The position numbers and the translations under genes were made by a program. A DNA stretch of 64,000 nucleotides from Chitinophagaceae bacterium. GTDB taxonomy: Bacteria; Bacteroidota; Bacteroidia; Chitinophagales; Chitinophagaceae. The notes below the pieces were generated by a model. The model was not told the origin of the DNA and did no database searches. It saw only the letters and a list, made by a program, of their open reading frames with translations. Where the stretch lies: NCBI GenBank assembly GCA_947447825.1, contig CANFLL010000001.1, forward strand, positions 1-64,000. Direction: 5' to 3'. Below are positions 52,698 to 61,225 of the stretch, piece by piece; position 1 is the first letter of the stretch; each line of letters starts with the position of its first letter.

Positions 52698-53296
52698 TTG
52701 AATCTTCACTTCTATATAAAAATGGGGGGAATTAACCGAAAAGTCAGGAATGGTATTTCGCAAAATAAGAAGAAGTAATTGAGTAAAAGTGGATCAATTT
52801 AATGACGCTTAAGTTTAGAGGACGGGTTGCTACTAAAGATCTTTACCACGAAGGACAAAAAGAAAAAACAAAGAACATAAAGGTTTATAGTTCCTTACAC
52901 GCTGTCCCCATTTTGTCAATCGGATTGCCTCGCTTGACAATATTATTGCTTCGCTAGACAATCGGAATGATTCGTTTGACAATCGGATTGCGTCCTTTGA
53001 CAATCGGATTGCCTCCTTTGTCAATCGGATTGCCTCGCTTGACAATATTATTGCTTCGTTTGACAATCGGATTGTCTCGCTTGACAATCGGATTGAGGTA
53101 ATTGACAATCGGATTGTCAATTTTGATTGTGGCTACAAGCTGAAACTTTTTATGGATGGTATTAAACGATTTTACGATATCGCAGTTTAAAAATTCTAGT
53201 ACTCACACCGTGTTAATTTTGCTATAAGCACTAAATGTGTAGTTGATGACCTCAGTATTTAAAACAATATTTTTTACCCCTCAGCCTTATTAAACA
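52698..53296. other. Spacer with array 5
   Basis: No gene is seen. A minus-strand open frame here (52833-53120) is produced by the 21-nt repeats only, giving heptads such as AIRLSSE. The array is at 52915-53124. Confidence 0.8.
52915..53124. repeat. 21-nt periodic dyad array 5 (ten units)
   Basis: Ten units of exactly 21 nt. Unit starts: 52915, 52936, 52957, 52978, 52999, 53020, 53041, 53062, 53083, 53104. The core is CAATCGGATTG (CAATC-G-GATTG, a perfect dyad around one base) in seven units, and CAATATTATTG (CAATA-T-TATTG) in units 2 and 7. The paired changes C to A and G to T keep the dyad, while unit 3 (CAATCGGAATG) breaks it. Units 1-2 and 6-7 look duplicated at 105 nt. Flanking linkers are CCTCGCTT or similar. 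Confidence 0.97.
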
Positions 53297-54055
53297 TTGA
53301 AAAAAAAACTATTAATTGTTCTTGTGAACTTATCGGTAGTGCTACTTTCACAGTGCCTCCCTTTATTTGCACAACTGAAAACAAAACAAGTAACGAACTA
53401 TTCTCAAAGTTGGGTTGGCATTAATTCAACCATAAGATTAAACAATCATTGGGGGATTGCAGCCGATGCTAGCTATAGATCGAATAGCTTTTTTGCCAGC
53501 GAATTTTATACAATTACCCGTTTGGGCATCAATTATTGGGTGAATGATAATTTATCCTTTACAGGGGGTTATGGGCATCAGTGGAATGCGCCAACAGTCA
53601 AAGGTTGGCATACCATTGCCAACGAAAACAGGTTATATCAACAAGTTATTTTGACTACCAAAATGAGTAATGTTACTTTTACCAATAGACTAAGGAATGA
53701 AGAGCGGTGGCAAGAGAAGATTGTTGGCGACACTGATACGCACACAACCATCTTTACTAACAGGGTGCGCTATATGCTGGCCATAGAAATCCCTCTATCA
53801 TCAAAATCCTATCTACCTTCTTTATTAATATCTGATGAATTGTGTGTTCAAATGGGTAAAACAATTGTGTTTAATACATTCGATCAAAACCGGGCATTTA
53901 TTGGACTTAGAGAATATTTTACAAAACATCTTTATTGCGACTTGGGCTATTCATTAATAGACCAAGAAAAATCTTCTGGCTACCAATATGACCGTGACCA
54001 TCTTTTCAGATTATTCCTTTTCTATAACCCAGACTTGAGAAAAAACAGACACTAA
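53297..54055 (+). CDS. DUF2490-family outer-membrane barrel protein
   Basis: A 252-residue barrel. The signal peptide (about 1-25, LLSQCLPLFAQ) begins at a TTG codon, TTGAAAAAA; no ATG candidate gives a signal peptide. The DUF2490 pattern is QSWVGINSTIRLNNHWGIAA, YTITRLGINYWVNDNLSFTGGYGH (given as YTITRLGINYW), RLRNEERWQ and NRVRYMLAIEIPL. The function of the family is unknown. It lies 172 bp downstream of array 5 and its end is 9 bp from the convergent gpsA. Confidence 0.85.
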   Translation: MKKKLLIVLVNLSVVLLSQCLPLFAQLKTKQVTNYSQSWVGINSTIRLNNHWGIAADASYRSNSFFASEFYTITRLGINYWVNDNLSFTGGYGHQWNAPTVKGWHTIANENRLYQQVILTTKMSNVTFTNRLRNEERWQEKIVGDTDTHTTIFTNRVRYMLAIEIPLSSKSYLPSLLISDELCVQMGKTIVFNTFDQNRAFIGLREYFTKHLYCDLGYSLIDQEKSSGYQYDRDHLFRLFLFYNPDLRKNRH

Positions 54056-54064
54056 GAAAGTTGA

Positions 54065-55075
54065 TTAAACCAGCGCAACTTCGATCTGTTTAAAGCCTTC
54101 ATCTGCTGGCAAGTGTTCCCACAATATTTGGTAAATAGCCTTTGCTATTGGCAAATCTGCCAGTACAGTTTCGTTGGTTTTATGAATGCACTTACTAGCG
54201 TTATATCCTTCTGCAATCATCTTGAGTTCTAGTTGGGCTGCCGTAACACTATAACCTTTGCCAATCATGTTGCCAAATGTTCTGTTTCGGCTGTAAAGAC
54301 TGTAACAGGTCACTAACAAATCTCCCAAATAAACCGAAGAGGAGTAATTAATGCTTTTCTGCTCTTCCTCGCTTTCCTTATCCCACACCATCTTTTTGCA
54401 AAAGGCAACCATTTCATGGGCACAATTTGTGATGTACACACTCAGAAAATTATCGCCATAATCCAATCCATGTGCAATGCCTGCACCCAAAGCATAAATG
54501 TTTTTAAGCACAGCAGCATACTGAACACCCAATATGTCATGATTTACTTTCGTAAAAATATATTCTGTAGTAAAGCTGTTAGCAATTTTAGCCGCTAAAG
54601 CTTCGTCGATGCCAGAAAAAGTAAGATAGGAAAGCTTTTCTGCGGCTACTTCTTCTGCATGACAAGGCCCTAGAACAGTGAAGTAATCTTTTATATCAAC
54701 CTTAAAGTTCTGGTATAAATACTCATTTAATAGTTGATTGGTGGTAGGTAATATCCCTTTGATGGCCGAAATGATTTTCTTTCCTGCAAAAATATCATTA
54801 GGCAAAACGGATAAAGCTTCAATTACATAAGCCGAAGGAACAGCAATAATCAACAGGTCAGATTGCTTAATTACCTCTTCAATGTTAGCACTAAGCACTA
54901 ACTGTTTGGTGTCAAAATAGGCCGCACCCAAATAACGAGGGTTGTGTCTCCTTTTTTTCAGCGTGGCAATAGTACTTGTATTCCGTATCCACCAATGAAT
55001 GGTATTTCCATTATCTGTTAAAATCTTAGCCAATGCAGTAGCCCAGCTTCCACTTCCAATCATTCCAAATCTCAT
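54065..55075 (-). CDS. gpsA: Glycerol-3-phosphate dehydrogenase [NAD(P)+]
   Basis: A 336-residue enzyme that reduces dihydroxyacetone phosphate to sn-glycerol 3-phosphate for phospholipids. The Rossmann motif is GMIGSGSWATALAKIL; GPCHAEEVAAEKLSYLTFSG is the conserved substrate loop; the catalytic Lys region is VQYAAVLKNIYALGAGIA. Length and motifs are standard. It sits downstream of an adaptor/TolC pair on the same strand, across a repeat spacer. Confidence 0.96.
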   Translation of the reverse strand: MRFGMIGSGSWATALAKILTDNGNTIHWWIRNTSTIATLKKRRHNPRYLGAAYFDTKQLVLSANIEEVIKQSDLLIIAVPSAYVIEALSVLPNDIFAGKKIISAIKGILPTTNQLLNEYLYQNFKVDIKDYFTVLGPCHAEEVAAEKLSYLTFSGIDEALAAKIANSFTTEYIFTKVNHDILGVQYAAVLKNIYALGAGIAHGLDYGDNFLSVYITNCAHEMVAFCKKMVWDKESEEEQKSINYSSSVYLGDLLVTCYSLYSRNRTFGNMIGKGYSVTAAQLELKMIAEGYNASKCIHKTNETVLADLPIAKAIYQILWEHLPADEGFKQIEVALV

Positions 55076-55088
55076 AGCACCCCCTTTT

Positions 55089-55170
55089 TAGTGATTAGTG
55101 ATTAGTTATTACTTAGTGATTTGTGTTTAATATTTTTAGTTAATATCCAATCACTAACAACTAACCACTA
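55089..55170. repeat. TTAGT-word spacer
   Basis: Repeated GTGATTAGT and TTAGTGATT words facing CACTAAC words; same vocabulary as 12034-12120 and 17895-17982. Confidence 0.7.
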
Positions 55171-56502
55171 CTTTTTTTCTTCCTCAAATAATTTATCCTT
55201 AGCAACAACTTTCACCTTATCTCCTGTTTTAATGGTTTTGCTAATTAAGGTGTAAGGAGCCGTCACAATTTCATCTCCAGTTTTCAGTCCATTTGTAATT
55301 TCAATGTTATTTATATCCTGAATACCTGTTTTCACTTTTACCATTTTAACGGTACCTTCTTTTTGCAAAACGAATACCACTTCATCAAACACTTCTGCAG
55401 TTGTATCTATAGGTGCTTTGTCATCCTTTTTATCTGTCTTTGGTTTATCTACTTTATTGCTACGAGTGGTAACTGCATTTAGCGGCACAGACAAAACGCG
55501 TTGCTTTGTTTTGGTTTGAATATCGGCACTGGCACTCATGTTAGGCCTAAAAGGAAAGCTTTTGTGCGGCACAATTAAGTCTTTATAGCTATCCAATAAC
55601 AACCTGATATGCACTTTATATTCTGTAACATCTGTTGTAGAAGAACTCGATGAAGTGGTAGGATTAGCAATTTTATACACTACCCCCTTAAATTTTCTTC
55701 CTGTGTAAGCATCTACTTCTATCAGGGCCGTGTCGCCAAGTTTAACTTTCGGAATGTCATTTTCACCAACATCTACCCTTACTTCTATCGAACCCAAATC
55801 GGCAATGCGCATCATTTCTGTACCCACATTAAAACTATTTCCTGCCACCCTTTCTCCTTTTTCAACTGCCAATAAGCTAACCACACCATCCATTGGAGCA
55901 GTAATGATGGTTCTACTTAAATCTTTATCCGCTTTTGCCAATTGGGCTTTGTTTCCCAAAATGTTAGCATCACTACTTTTTAAACCTTCTAAAGCTGCTT
56001 TATAATTTGACTGGGCTGACAGGTATGATTGCTGTGCCGTCTCGAACTCAGAAGCAGCAATAACCTTATCCTTCAATAATCTTTGTTGCCTATCATAATT
56101 CAATTTAGCCTGATCTAAAGTTGCTTTCAAACCAGTTATACTAGCTTCCGAATTACTTTTTTGTGCTTGTGCTTGCACCAATCCAGCAGATACTTGGTCT
56201 CTCTGTGTGGCATAAATGTCAGCGTAAATCTTTGCCAATATCTGTCCTTTTTTCACAGTGTCTCCTTCATTAACATAGAGACCCACAATTTCACCACTAA
56301 TGTCAGGACTAATTTTCACTTCCACCTCTGGGTAAATTTTACCACTCGCATTAACAGTTTCTGTAATGGTTCGGGCAGTCGCTTTTTCGGTAGCCACTAA
56401 TGTACCTTCTTCCTTTCCAATTATTCCAGTTTTCTTTAGGCCAAACAATCCGCCAAGCAAAACCACTATGCCTATTATAATCCAAAGTAATGTCTTATTC
56501 AT
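55168..56502 (-). CDS. Periplasmic adaptor (HlyD/MacA family) of an efflux pump
   Basis: A 444-residue membrane-fusion protein. An N-terminal membrane anchor (about 5-27, LLWIIIGIVVLLGGLFG) is followed by the barrel-sandwich half GKIYPEVEVKISPDISGEIV, a long hairpin coiled coil (about 95-200), VVSLLAVEKGERVAGNSF, and beta-barrel segments. An insert rich in Lys/Asp (KVDKPKTDKKDDKAPIDTT, about 365-385) interrupts the C-terminal part. It is encoded 27 bp after a TolC-family gene on the same strand. The cytoplasmic-membrane transporter (MacB-type ABC or RND) is not visible next to them; gpsA follows instead. Confidence 0.92.
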   Translation of the reverse strand: MNKTLLWIIIGIVVLLGGLFGLKKTGIIGKEEGTLVATEKATARTITETVNASGKIYPEVEVKISPDISGEIVGLYVNEGDTVKKGQILAKIYADIYATQRDQVSAGLVQAQAQKSNSEASITGLKATLDQAKLNYDRQQRLLKDKVIAASEFETAQQSYLSAQSNYKAALEGLKSSDANILGNKAQLAKADKDLSRTIITAPMDGVVSLLAVEKGERVAGNSFNVGTEMMRIADLGSIEVRVDVGENDIPKVKLGDTALIEVDAYTGRKFKGVVYKIANPTTSSSSSTTDVTEYKVHIRLLLDSYKDLIVPHKSFPFRPNMSASADIQTKTKQRVLSVPLNAVTTRSNKVDKPKTDKKDDKAPIDTTAEVFDEVVFVLQKEGTVKMVKVKTGIQDINNIEITNGLKTGDEIVTAPYTLISKTIKTGDKVKVVAKDKLFEEEKK

Positions 56503-56528
56503 ACTATTGTTTTAATGGTAATTGATAA

Positions 56529-57986
56529 CTATAGTTTCAATCCTTGTCCTTTATAAAATTCCAACAATTTCATTTTAAATAAGTAGTCATATTCATTGCT
56601 TACTTGCTGAAGTTTAGCGCGTAACAAATTGTTTTGTGTGGTCAATAAATCTATGGTGCTTAATAAACCAAGTTCATACCGTTTAGATGCAAATTCAAAA
56701 GCCTTCTGATTGCTTTCAACACTTTTAAGTCCTGCATTCTTTTTTTGCAAAGCAGACACTGCATTAGAATAGGCGGTGTAAATGTTCTGCTTTAAAGTAA
56801 GGTTTGCTGATTCTTTATTAAGCACCTGAGCTTTGTAGGTAAGTTTACTTTGTTCGTAAGCAATTCTATATTGACCATTATTAAAAACAGGCACATTTAA
56901 ACTAAGCCCTACAGTCTGTCCAAAATTATTGTTCAATTGGTCACCATATCCTTTCCATAACCCACCAAAACTGTTATTAGATTTTGAGTAGGAAATAGTG
57001 GGTGACGTAATATAATAATCAGTACCCCCAATGTTCACTTTGTCGCCATTGGCACTGTACCCACTAATTGAATAACTATCTATTTTTTTAAATGAATTAT
57101 AAAAGTTAGATGACAAGTTTACGCCCAAACTAAGGCTAGGATATAGATAAGCCTTATTGATGTCAATGTTTTTCTCGGCAGCTTTAATCCTGAATTCATT
57201 ACCTTTTTGAAGTGGTTGCAAGTTCAACGCTAGTTGATAAACAGTTTCGGGTTGTAGCTCTCCGAATGACAATACAGGAATGGAACTCGCTTCTGGAATG
57301 ACCACTTCAAAGGGGGCTGCGGCATCAATGTTCAAAACACCTTTTAGGGCTTGTACTGACTGATCGAAACTAGTTTGTGCCGATATATAGTTGCTGCTAT
57401 CACTTGCCAATTGGGCTTCTATCTCTAATGAATTCAATTCTGGTAAAGCTCCTGCTTCCACTTTCTTTTTGGTAAGGGTAAGCTGTGTTTGCGTTTGCGC
57501 AATTTGCAATTGACTAATAATTACTTGTTCCTTAGCAGCCAGCACTTGAAGGTAATAGGTACAAACATTTAAAGAGGCATCACTTGCGGCTTTTTCAACA
57601 TCGGCAAGTGATGCTTGTGCATTGAACTTAGCATAAAAAATACTATTATTCAACCGGTTATAATTGTATATTCCTATCCCACTTTGCACTTGATAGTTTT
57701 GGTAAAGAGATTGAGTGTTGCTGTAAATGTTGGTTGTTCTATCGATAGACCTCCCAAATTGAACCCCCAAACCTGAAGTTAAACTAGCACTTGGATATTT
57801 TGCCAACTGTGCTTGTTTTAATTGCAATGCACTGATGCGTGCTTGAACATCCGCTTGTTTAACAGATATGTTATTCTTTGTAGCATAATCCACACACTTA
57901 CGCAAGTCCCACTTTTCTTGGGCAGTAGCTTGCAACACGAGCAAGAGGGAGAATAAAAAATAAAGCAAGGATTTCATAATCTTCAA
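56529..57986 (-). CDS. TolC-family outer-membrane channel
   Basis: A 485-residue TolC/OEP protein: signal peptide (about 1-22), then two repeated long-helix segments with outer-membrane strands. Typical is WDLRKCVDYATKNNISVKQ near the start, PSLSLGVNLSSNFYNSF in the middle, and GLLSTIDLLTTQNNLLRAKL in the second repeat. It forms the exit duct used with the adaptor encoded just downstream. No transporter gene lies upstream; serS comes next in that direction after a 382-bp spacer. Confidence 0.95.
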   Translation of the reverse strand: MKIMKSLLYFLFSLLLVLQATAQEKWDLRKCVDYATKNNISVKQADVQARISALQLKQAQLAKYPSASLTSGLGVQFGRSIDRTTNIYSNTQSLYQNYQVQSGIGIYNYNRLNNSIFYAKFNAQASLADVEKAASDASLNVCTYYLQVLAAKEQVIISQLQIAQTQTQLTLTKKKVEAGALPELNSLEIEAQLASDSSNYISAQTSFDQSVQALKGVLNIDAAAPFEVVIPEASSIPVLSFGELQPETVYQLALNLQPLQKGNEFRIKAAEKNIDINKAYLYPSLSLGVNLSSNFYNSFKKIDSYSISGYSANGDKVNIGGTDYYITSPTISYSKSNNSFGGLWKGYGDQLNNNFGQTVGLSLNVPVFNNGQYRIAYEQSKLTYKAQVLNKESANLTLKQNIYTAYSNAVSALQKKNAGLKSVESNQKAFEFASKRYELGLLSTIDLLTTQNNLLRAKLQQVSNEYDYLFKMKLLEFYKGQGLKL

Positions 57987-58368
57987 AATAAATGAACGGA
58001 TTAGATGTAGTCAAATATAGATTTGTTTTTTAAGCAGTTGAAATAATTTTAAAGAAATTATATAAATATGGAAGACAAATACTCGCAATGTGGGCAAATT
58101 TTACACAAAGAAATAATTTAAGAAGAGGTAAATAAGGTAAAAATCAAATTATGTAGGCAAAGAAGTAGCTTGTAAAAGTGTCATTTATTTAAAAGTTACT
58201 ACTTGATACTGTTCAAACAGAATTAAAAAGAGACCAATCAAAAGTTTTATCTTCTAACTGGTCTCTTAACTAAATGACAATATTATATTCTGCTTCTTTG
58301 CGAAAAACTTTGCGCATTTAGAGGTTAAATCTCCCAACAATTAGGTCAATACCTATGAAATAAACTCG
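57987..58368. other. Spacer between tolC-type gene and serS
   Basis: No gene is seen. The serS terminator (58225-58267) is within; the remaining sequence is AT-rich. Confidence 0.6.
58225..58267 (-). terminator. Terminator of serS
   Basis: Read on the minus strand, AAGAGACCA and TGGTCTCTT pair perfectly at the base of a longer imperfect stem; TTTTTAATT follows. Confidence 0.85.
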
Positions 58369-59640
58369 TTAGTTAATTATTCCAGCACCAAAATAAGAAT
58401 GCAAAACTTGTGGCAACTCAATGCCCGCTTCTGTCTGGTTATTTTCTAGTAGGCAAGCCACAATTCTTGGTAAGGCCAAAGAGCTACCATTTAAACTATG
58501 TGCCAACTGTGTTTTGTTGCTACCATCTTTAAAACGACATTTCATTCTGTTAGTCTGAAAGTTCTCGAAGTTGCTCACACTACTCACCTCTAGCCAACGT
58601 TTTTGTGCAGCACTATACACTTCAAAGTCGTAAGTAATGGCACTAGCAAAACCCATATCTCCACCACATAAACGCAAAATTCTATAAGGAAGGTTCAATG
58701 AAATGAGCAGCTTTTCAACATGAGACACCATTTCATCAAGCACTTTATAGCTTTTTTCTGGGTGAACAAGTTGAATAATCTCCACTTTTTCAAACTGATG
58801 TACACGGTTCAATCCACGTACATCTTTACCATAACTACCCGCTTCTCTTCTAAAACAAGGACTATAAGCCGTCATTTTCACGGGCAATTCATCTTCCTTC
58901 AAAATAGTATCGCGATACACATTTGTTACAGGCACTTCTGCCGTAGGTATCAAATACAATTTATCCTCAGTCACATGATACATCTGCCCTTCTTTATCTG
59001 GCAACTGACCCGTGGCAAAAGCACTTTGTTCGTTCACCATAAACGGTGGCAAGTATTCCAGATAGCCCGCTTCCACATTAAAATCTAAGAAATATTGCAC
59101 CAAACTACGTTGCAATCTTGCCCCCTTACCCGTGTAAACAGGGAAACCACTGCCAGTAATTTTGTTACCTAGTTCGAAGTTTACCAGTTTATATTTATCC
59201 AATAAATGCCAATGTTCCACTGCTTTTTCATATAAAGTGGGGATAGTGCCACCTTCCCTAACCACTTCATTTTCTTCGGGGGTTTTGCCCAATGGAACTT
59301 CTTTGGCAGGCAGATTTGGCAATTGAACCAATGCTTCATACAAATCCTTTTCTACAACAACCAATTTTTCAGCATAAGTGGCTGCTTGTTCTTTAAATGC
59401 CGCTACTTCTTTTTTTATGGCATCTGCTTGGTCGAGCATCCCCAAACTCATCGATTTACCTATTTCTTTAGATAAAGAATTGATGCTAGCCTGTGCATTA
59501 TCGTATCCTACTTGTATAGATTTACGTTCATCATCCAATGCCACAATCGTATCTACTAAAGCAATTTGCTTAAAATTTTTAACGCCCAAACGTTCTTTCA
59601 CCCAGTCTGGGTTATTCTTCAACACACTTACCTGTAACAT
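58369..59640 (-). CDS. serS: Seryl-tRNA synthetase
   Basis: A 423-residue class II synthetase. An N-terminal antiparallel coiled coil (about 28-110) binds the long tRNA-Ser arm. Motif 2 is FRREAGSYGKDVRGLNRVHQ with QFEKVE; the serine pocket has DMGFASAITYDFEVY; motif 3 contains LNGSSLALPRIVACLLENNQ. Standard length. Its promoter -7 box reads TATATTTG on the minus strand (59660-59667). Confidence 0.97.
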   Translation of the reverse strand: MLQVSVLKNNPDWVKERLGVKNFKQIALVDTIVALDDERKSIQVGYDNAQASINSLSKEIGKSMSLGMLDQADAIKKEVAAFKEQAATYAEKLVVVEKDLYEALVQLPNLPAKEVPLGKTPEENEVVREGGTIPTLYEKAVEHWHLLDKYKLVNFELGNKITGSGFPVYTGKGARLQRSLVQYFLDFNVEAGYLEYLPPFMVNEQSAFATGQLPDKEGQMYHVTEDKLYLIPTAEVPVTNVYRDTILKEDELPVKMTAYSPCFRREAGSYGKDVRGLNRVHQFEKVEIIQLVHPEKSYKVLDEMVSHVEKLLISLNLPYRILRLCGGDMGFASAITYDFEVYSAAQKRWLEVSSVSNFENFQTNRMKCRFKDGSNKTQLAHSLNGSSLALPRIVACLLENNQTEAGIELPQVLHSYFGAGIIN

Positions 59641-59659
59641 ATTTGTTTACAATTTGCCG

Positions 59660-59667
59660 CAAATATA
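59660..59667 (-). promoter_or_regulatory. Promoter -7 box of serS
   Basis: TATATTTG on the minus strand, an exact TAnnTTTG match, 20 bp before the serS ATG. Confidence 0.65.
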
Positions 59668-59724
59668 ACCTCCTGATGGTAAATAATTGGCTGACTGATA
59701 AGGAGCAATCAACAATTACTACCT

Positions 59725-59976
59725 ATCAATTTCGATATTCTATCAATAAATAAAGCCAATATCGGCTTGCCGATTTTGGATATCTTCATACCGATGGCGA
59801 TAATCGGTATCATTATCATCAATATCTTCCAACCGATTGTCTTCATCTATATAAAGATGGTCGACTTATTCATACCGATAATGACAATCGTTATACAGAT
59901 TTTTGCCATCGGTTTATCGATGATGATAATCTGTATACAGATATTTACAATCGATGTGCCGATTGTAAGCCAATTA
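59725..59976. repeat. 21-nt periodic dyad array 6 (twelve units)
   Basis: Twelve segments in exact 21-nt register (starts 59725, 59746, 59767, 59788, 59809, 59830, 59851, 59872, 59893, 59914, 59935, 59956). The better units begin ATACCGAT and end ATCGGT; others begin ATACAGAT or end ATCTGT. The boundary between 59914-59934 and 59935-59955 forms the perfect palindrome ATCTGTATACAGAT. Other perfect dyads are ATCGGC/GCCGAT at 59761-59774 and TACAATCG/CGATTGTA at 59946-59967. Several middle units are decayed. Confidence 0.92.
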
Positions 59977-60071
59977 GGCAAGTTTTTATGTTTTGAATTG
60001 GATATTTATGCTTAATTCAGTCCAATAATTTTATAATGCACATCTAAAATCTATCCCATTAACTTTGTCGC

Positions 60072-60416
60072 ATGTTGATAACCGATGATTTACAGCAACG
60101 CTGGTGGAACTTAGAAGCAAAATTGGTAGAACGTTTTGGTAAAAAACCAGATACAGAAGGGGTTTTATTTTTGATAGGATTGCAGGAAACAGGCTTTTTG
60201 GCTGAGAAAATTTCGAAGGAACAAAAGCAAGATTTAATGCACGTTGCCATCTGCACCATCCTTAGCCCTAGCGGTTATTACCTAAAAGAAGGACACGACG
60301 AGGAGGGATGGCCGCACTTTAAACAAGTGAAAGAACTGCCTAACATGCACATCACCGAACAAGATAATTTTATTAAAGACCACATTTTGCTTTATTTTGA
60401 GCAACAAGGATTTTGA
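60072..60416 (+). CDS. Unknown conserved Bacteroidota protein
   Basis: A 114-residue soluble protein without signal peptide (MLITDDLQQRWWNLEAKLVE, then FGKKPDTEGVLFLIGLQETG, FSKEQKQDLMHVAICTILSP with the first residues shifted, and GWPHFKQVKELPN). It is acidic, likely all-alpha, and followed by an overlapping upstream region of the cyclophilin gene. I recall related small Bacteroidota hypotheticals but no function. It begins 95 bp after array 6. Confidence 0.78.
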   Translation: MLITDDLQQRWWNLEAKLVERFGKKPDTEGVLFLIGLQETGFLAEKISKEQKQDLMHVAICTILSPSGYYLKEGHDEEGWPHFKQVKELPNMHITEQDNFIKDHILLYFEQQGF

Positions 60417-60484
60417 GGATAATTAAGGTTTTGAATTTTAAGGTTTTAATTTTTAATAAGATAAAAAAAGGAAATACATCAGTT

Positions 60485-61219
60485 ATGAAAAGAGTGCTTT
60501 TCACACTAAGTTTTATGAGTTGCGTAGGGTTGTTTGCGCAAACAAAATCAGTGGACACCACTGCAAAAACAGTCGATACTCCAAAAGTTGTTAAGTCTTC
60601 ATTTGATAATTCGAAGGAACAACTGGTGGAAATAACAACCAATTTTGGGGTTATGGTAGCTAAACTATACAATGCCACACCGCTGCACAGAGATAATTTT
60701 ATTGCTAAAGTGAAGGAGGGTTTTTATGATAGTTTATTGTTTCACCGTGTGATTCGTGAGTTTATGATTCAAGGTGGTGACCCTAATAGCAAGCATGCGC
60801 CCGATTCTGTTCAATTAGGAATAGGTTCTGCGCCTGGCCCAATGACACCTGCTGAATTTAATGGTAACATCATTCATAAAAGAGGGGCATTGGCTGCCGC
60901 ACGAGATGGTAATCCAACAAAACAAAGCAGCAACTGTCAGTTTTATATTGTGCAAGGAAAAAGGGCTGATACGGCAAGTTTGAGAAGAACAGAAGAGCAG
61001 ATTCAGCGCGAAAGCCATAACCCTAAATTTCATTATACTAAAGCACAAAAAGAGATTTATGAAAGGATTGGAGGCACGCCACAATTAGATCAGAATTATA
61101 CTGTTTTTGGTGAAGTGATTAGCGGATTGGATGTGATTGACAAAATTGCTTCTATCCCAACAAAACCAGGTGATAGACCCATGATGAATATAGTGATGAA
61201 GATGAGGCTACTGAACTAA
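60485..61219 (+). CDS. Periplasmic cyclophilin-type peptidylprolyl isomerase
   Basis: A 244-residue isomerase. The start is set at MKRVLFTLSFMSCVGLFAQT (60485), which gives a signal peptide; the 24 upstream codons come from a TTAAGGTTTT-word spacer. The cyclophilin fold is clear: FIAKVKEGFYDSLLFHRVIREFMIQGGDPN (given in parts as YDSLLFHRVIREFMIQGGDP), then GALAAARDGNPTKQSSNCQFYI, given as SNCQFYIVQGK, and NYTVFGEVISGLDVIDKIAS. An insert of about 35 residues with RADTASLRRTEEQIQRES lies between, typical of Bacteroidota cyclophilins. It catalyses cis-trans prolyl isomerisation in the periplasm. Confidence 0.93.
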   Translation: MKRVLFTLSFMSCVGLFAQTKSVDTTAKTVDTPKVVKSSFDNSKEQLVEITTNFGVMVAKLYNATPLHRDNFIAKVKEGFYDSLLFHRVIREFMIQGGDPNSKHAPDSVQLGIGSAPGPMTPAEFNGNIIHKRGALAAARDGNPTKQSSNCQFYIVQGKRADTASLRRTEEQIQRESHNPKFHYTKAQKEIYERIGGTPQLDQNYTVFGEVISGLDVIDKIASIPTKPGDRPMMNIVMKMRLLN

Positions 61220-61225
61220 GGCAAT

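Larger units (their letters stand above)
59641..60071. other. Divergent spacer with array 6
   Basis: No gene is seen. The open frame at 59767-60015 follows from the 21-nt repeats. The region holds the serS promoter box and array 6 (59725-59976). Confidence 0.75.

Noticed and set aside
52833-53120. Minus-strand frame of heptad repeats (AIRLSSE-like), coiled-coil-like
   Set aside because: Period is set by the 21-nt array; no other coding signal, and the same effect occurs in arrays 2 and 6 with unrelated peptides.
7491-59976. CRISPR as an explanation of the 21-nt arrays
   Set aside because: No unique spacers lie between constant repeats, the whole unit repeats, and no cas gene is present.
59767-60015. 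Hydrophobic plus-strand frame of 82 codons, membrane-protein-like
   Set aside because: Also produced by array 6; Ile-rich heptads come from AT-rich 21-nt units.
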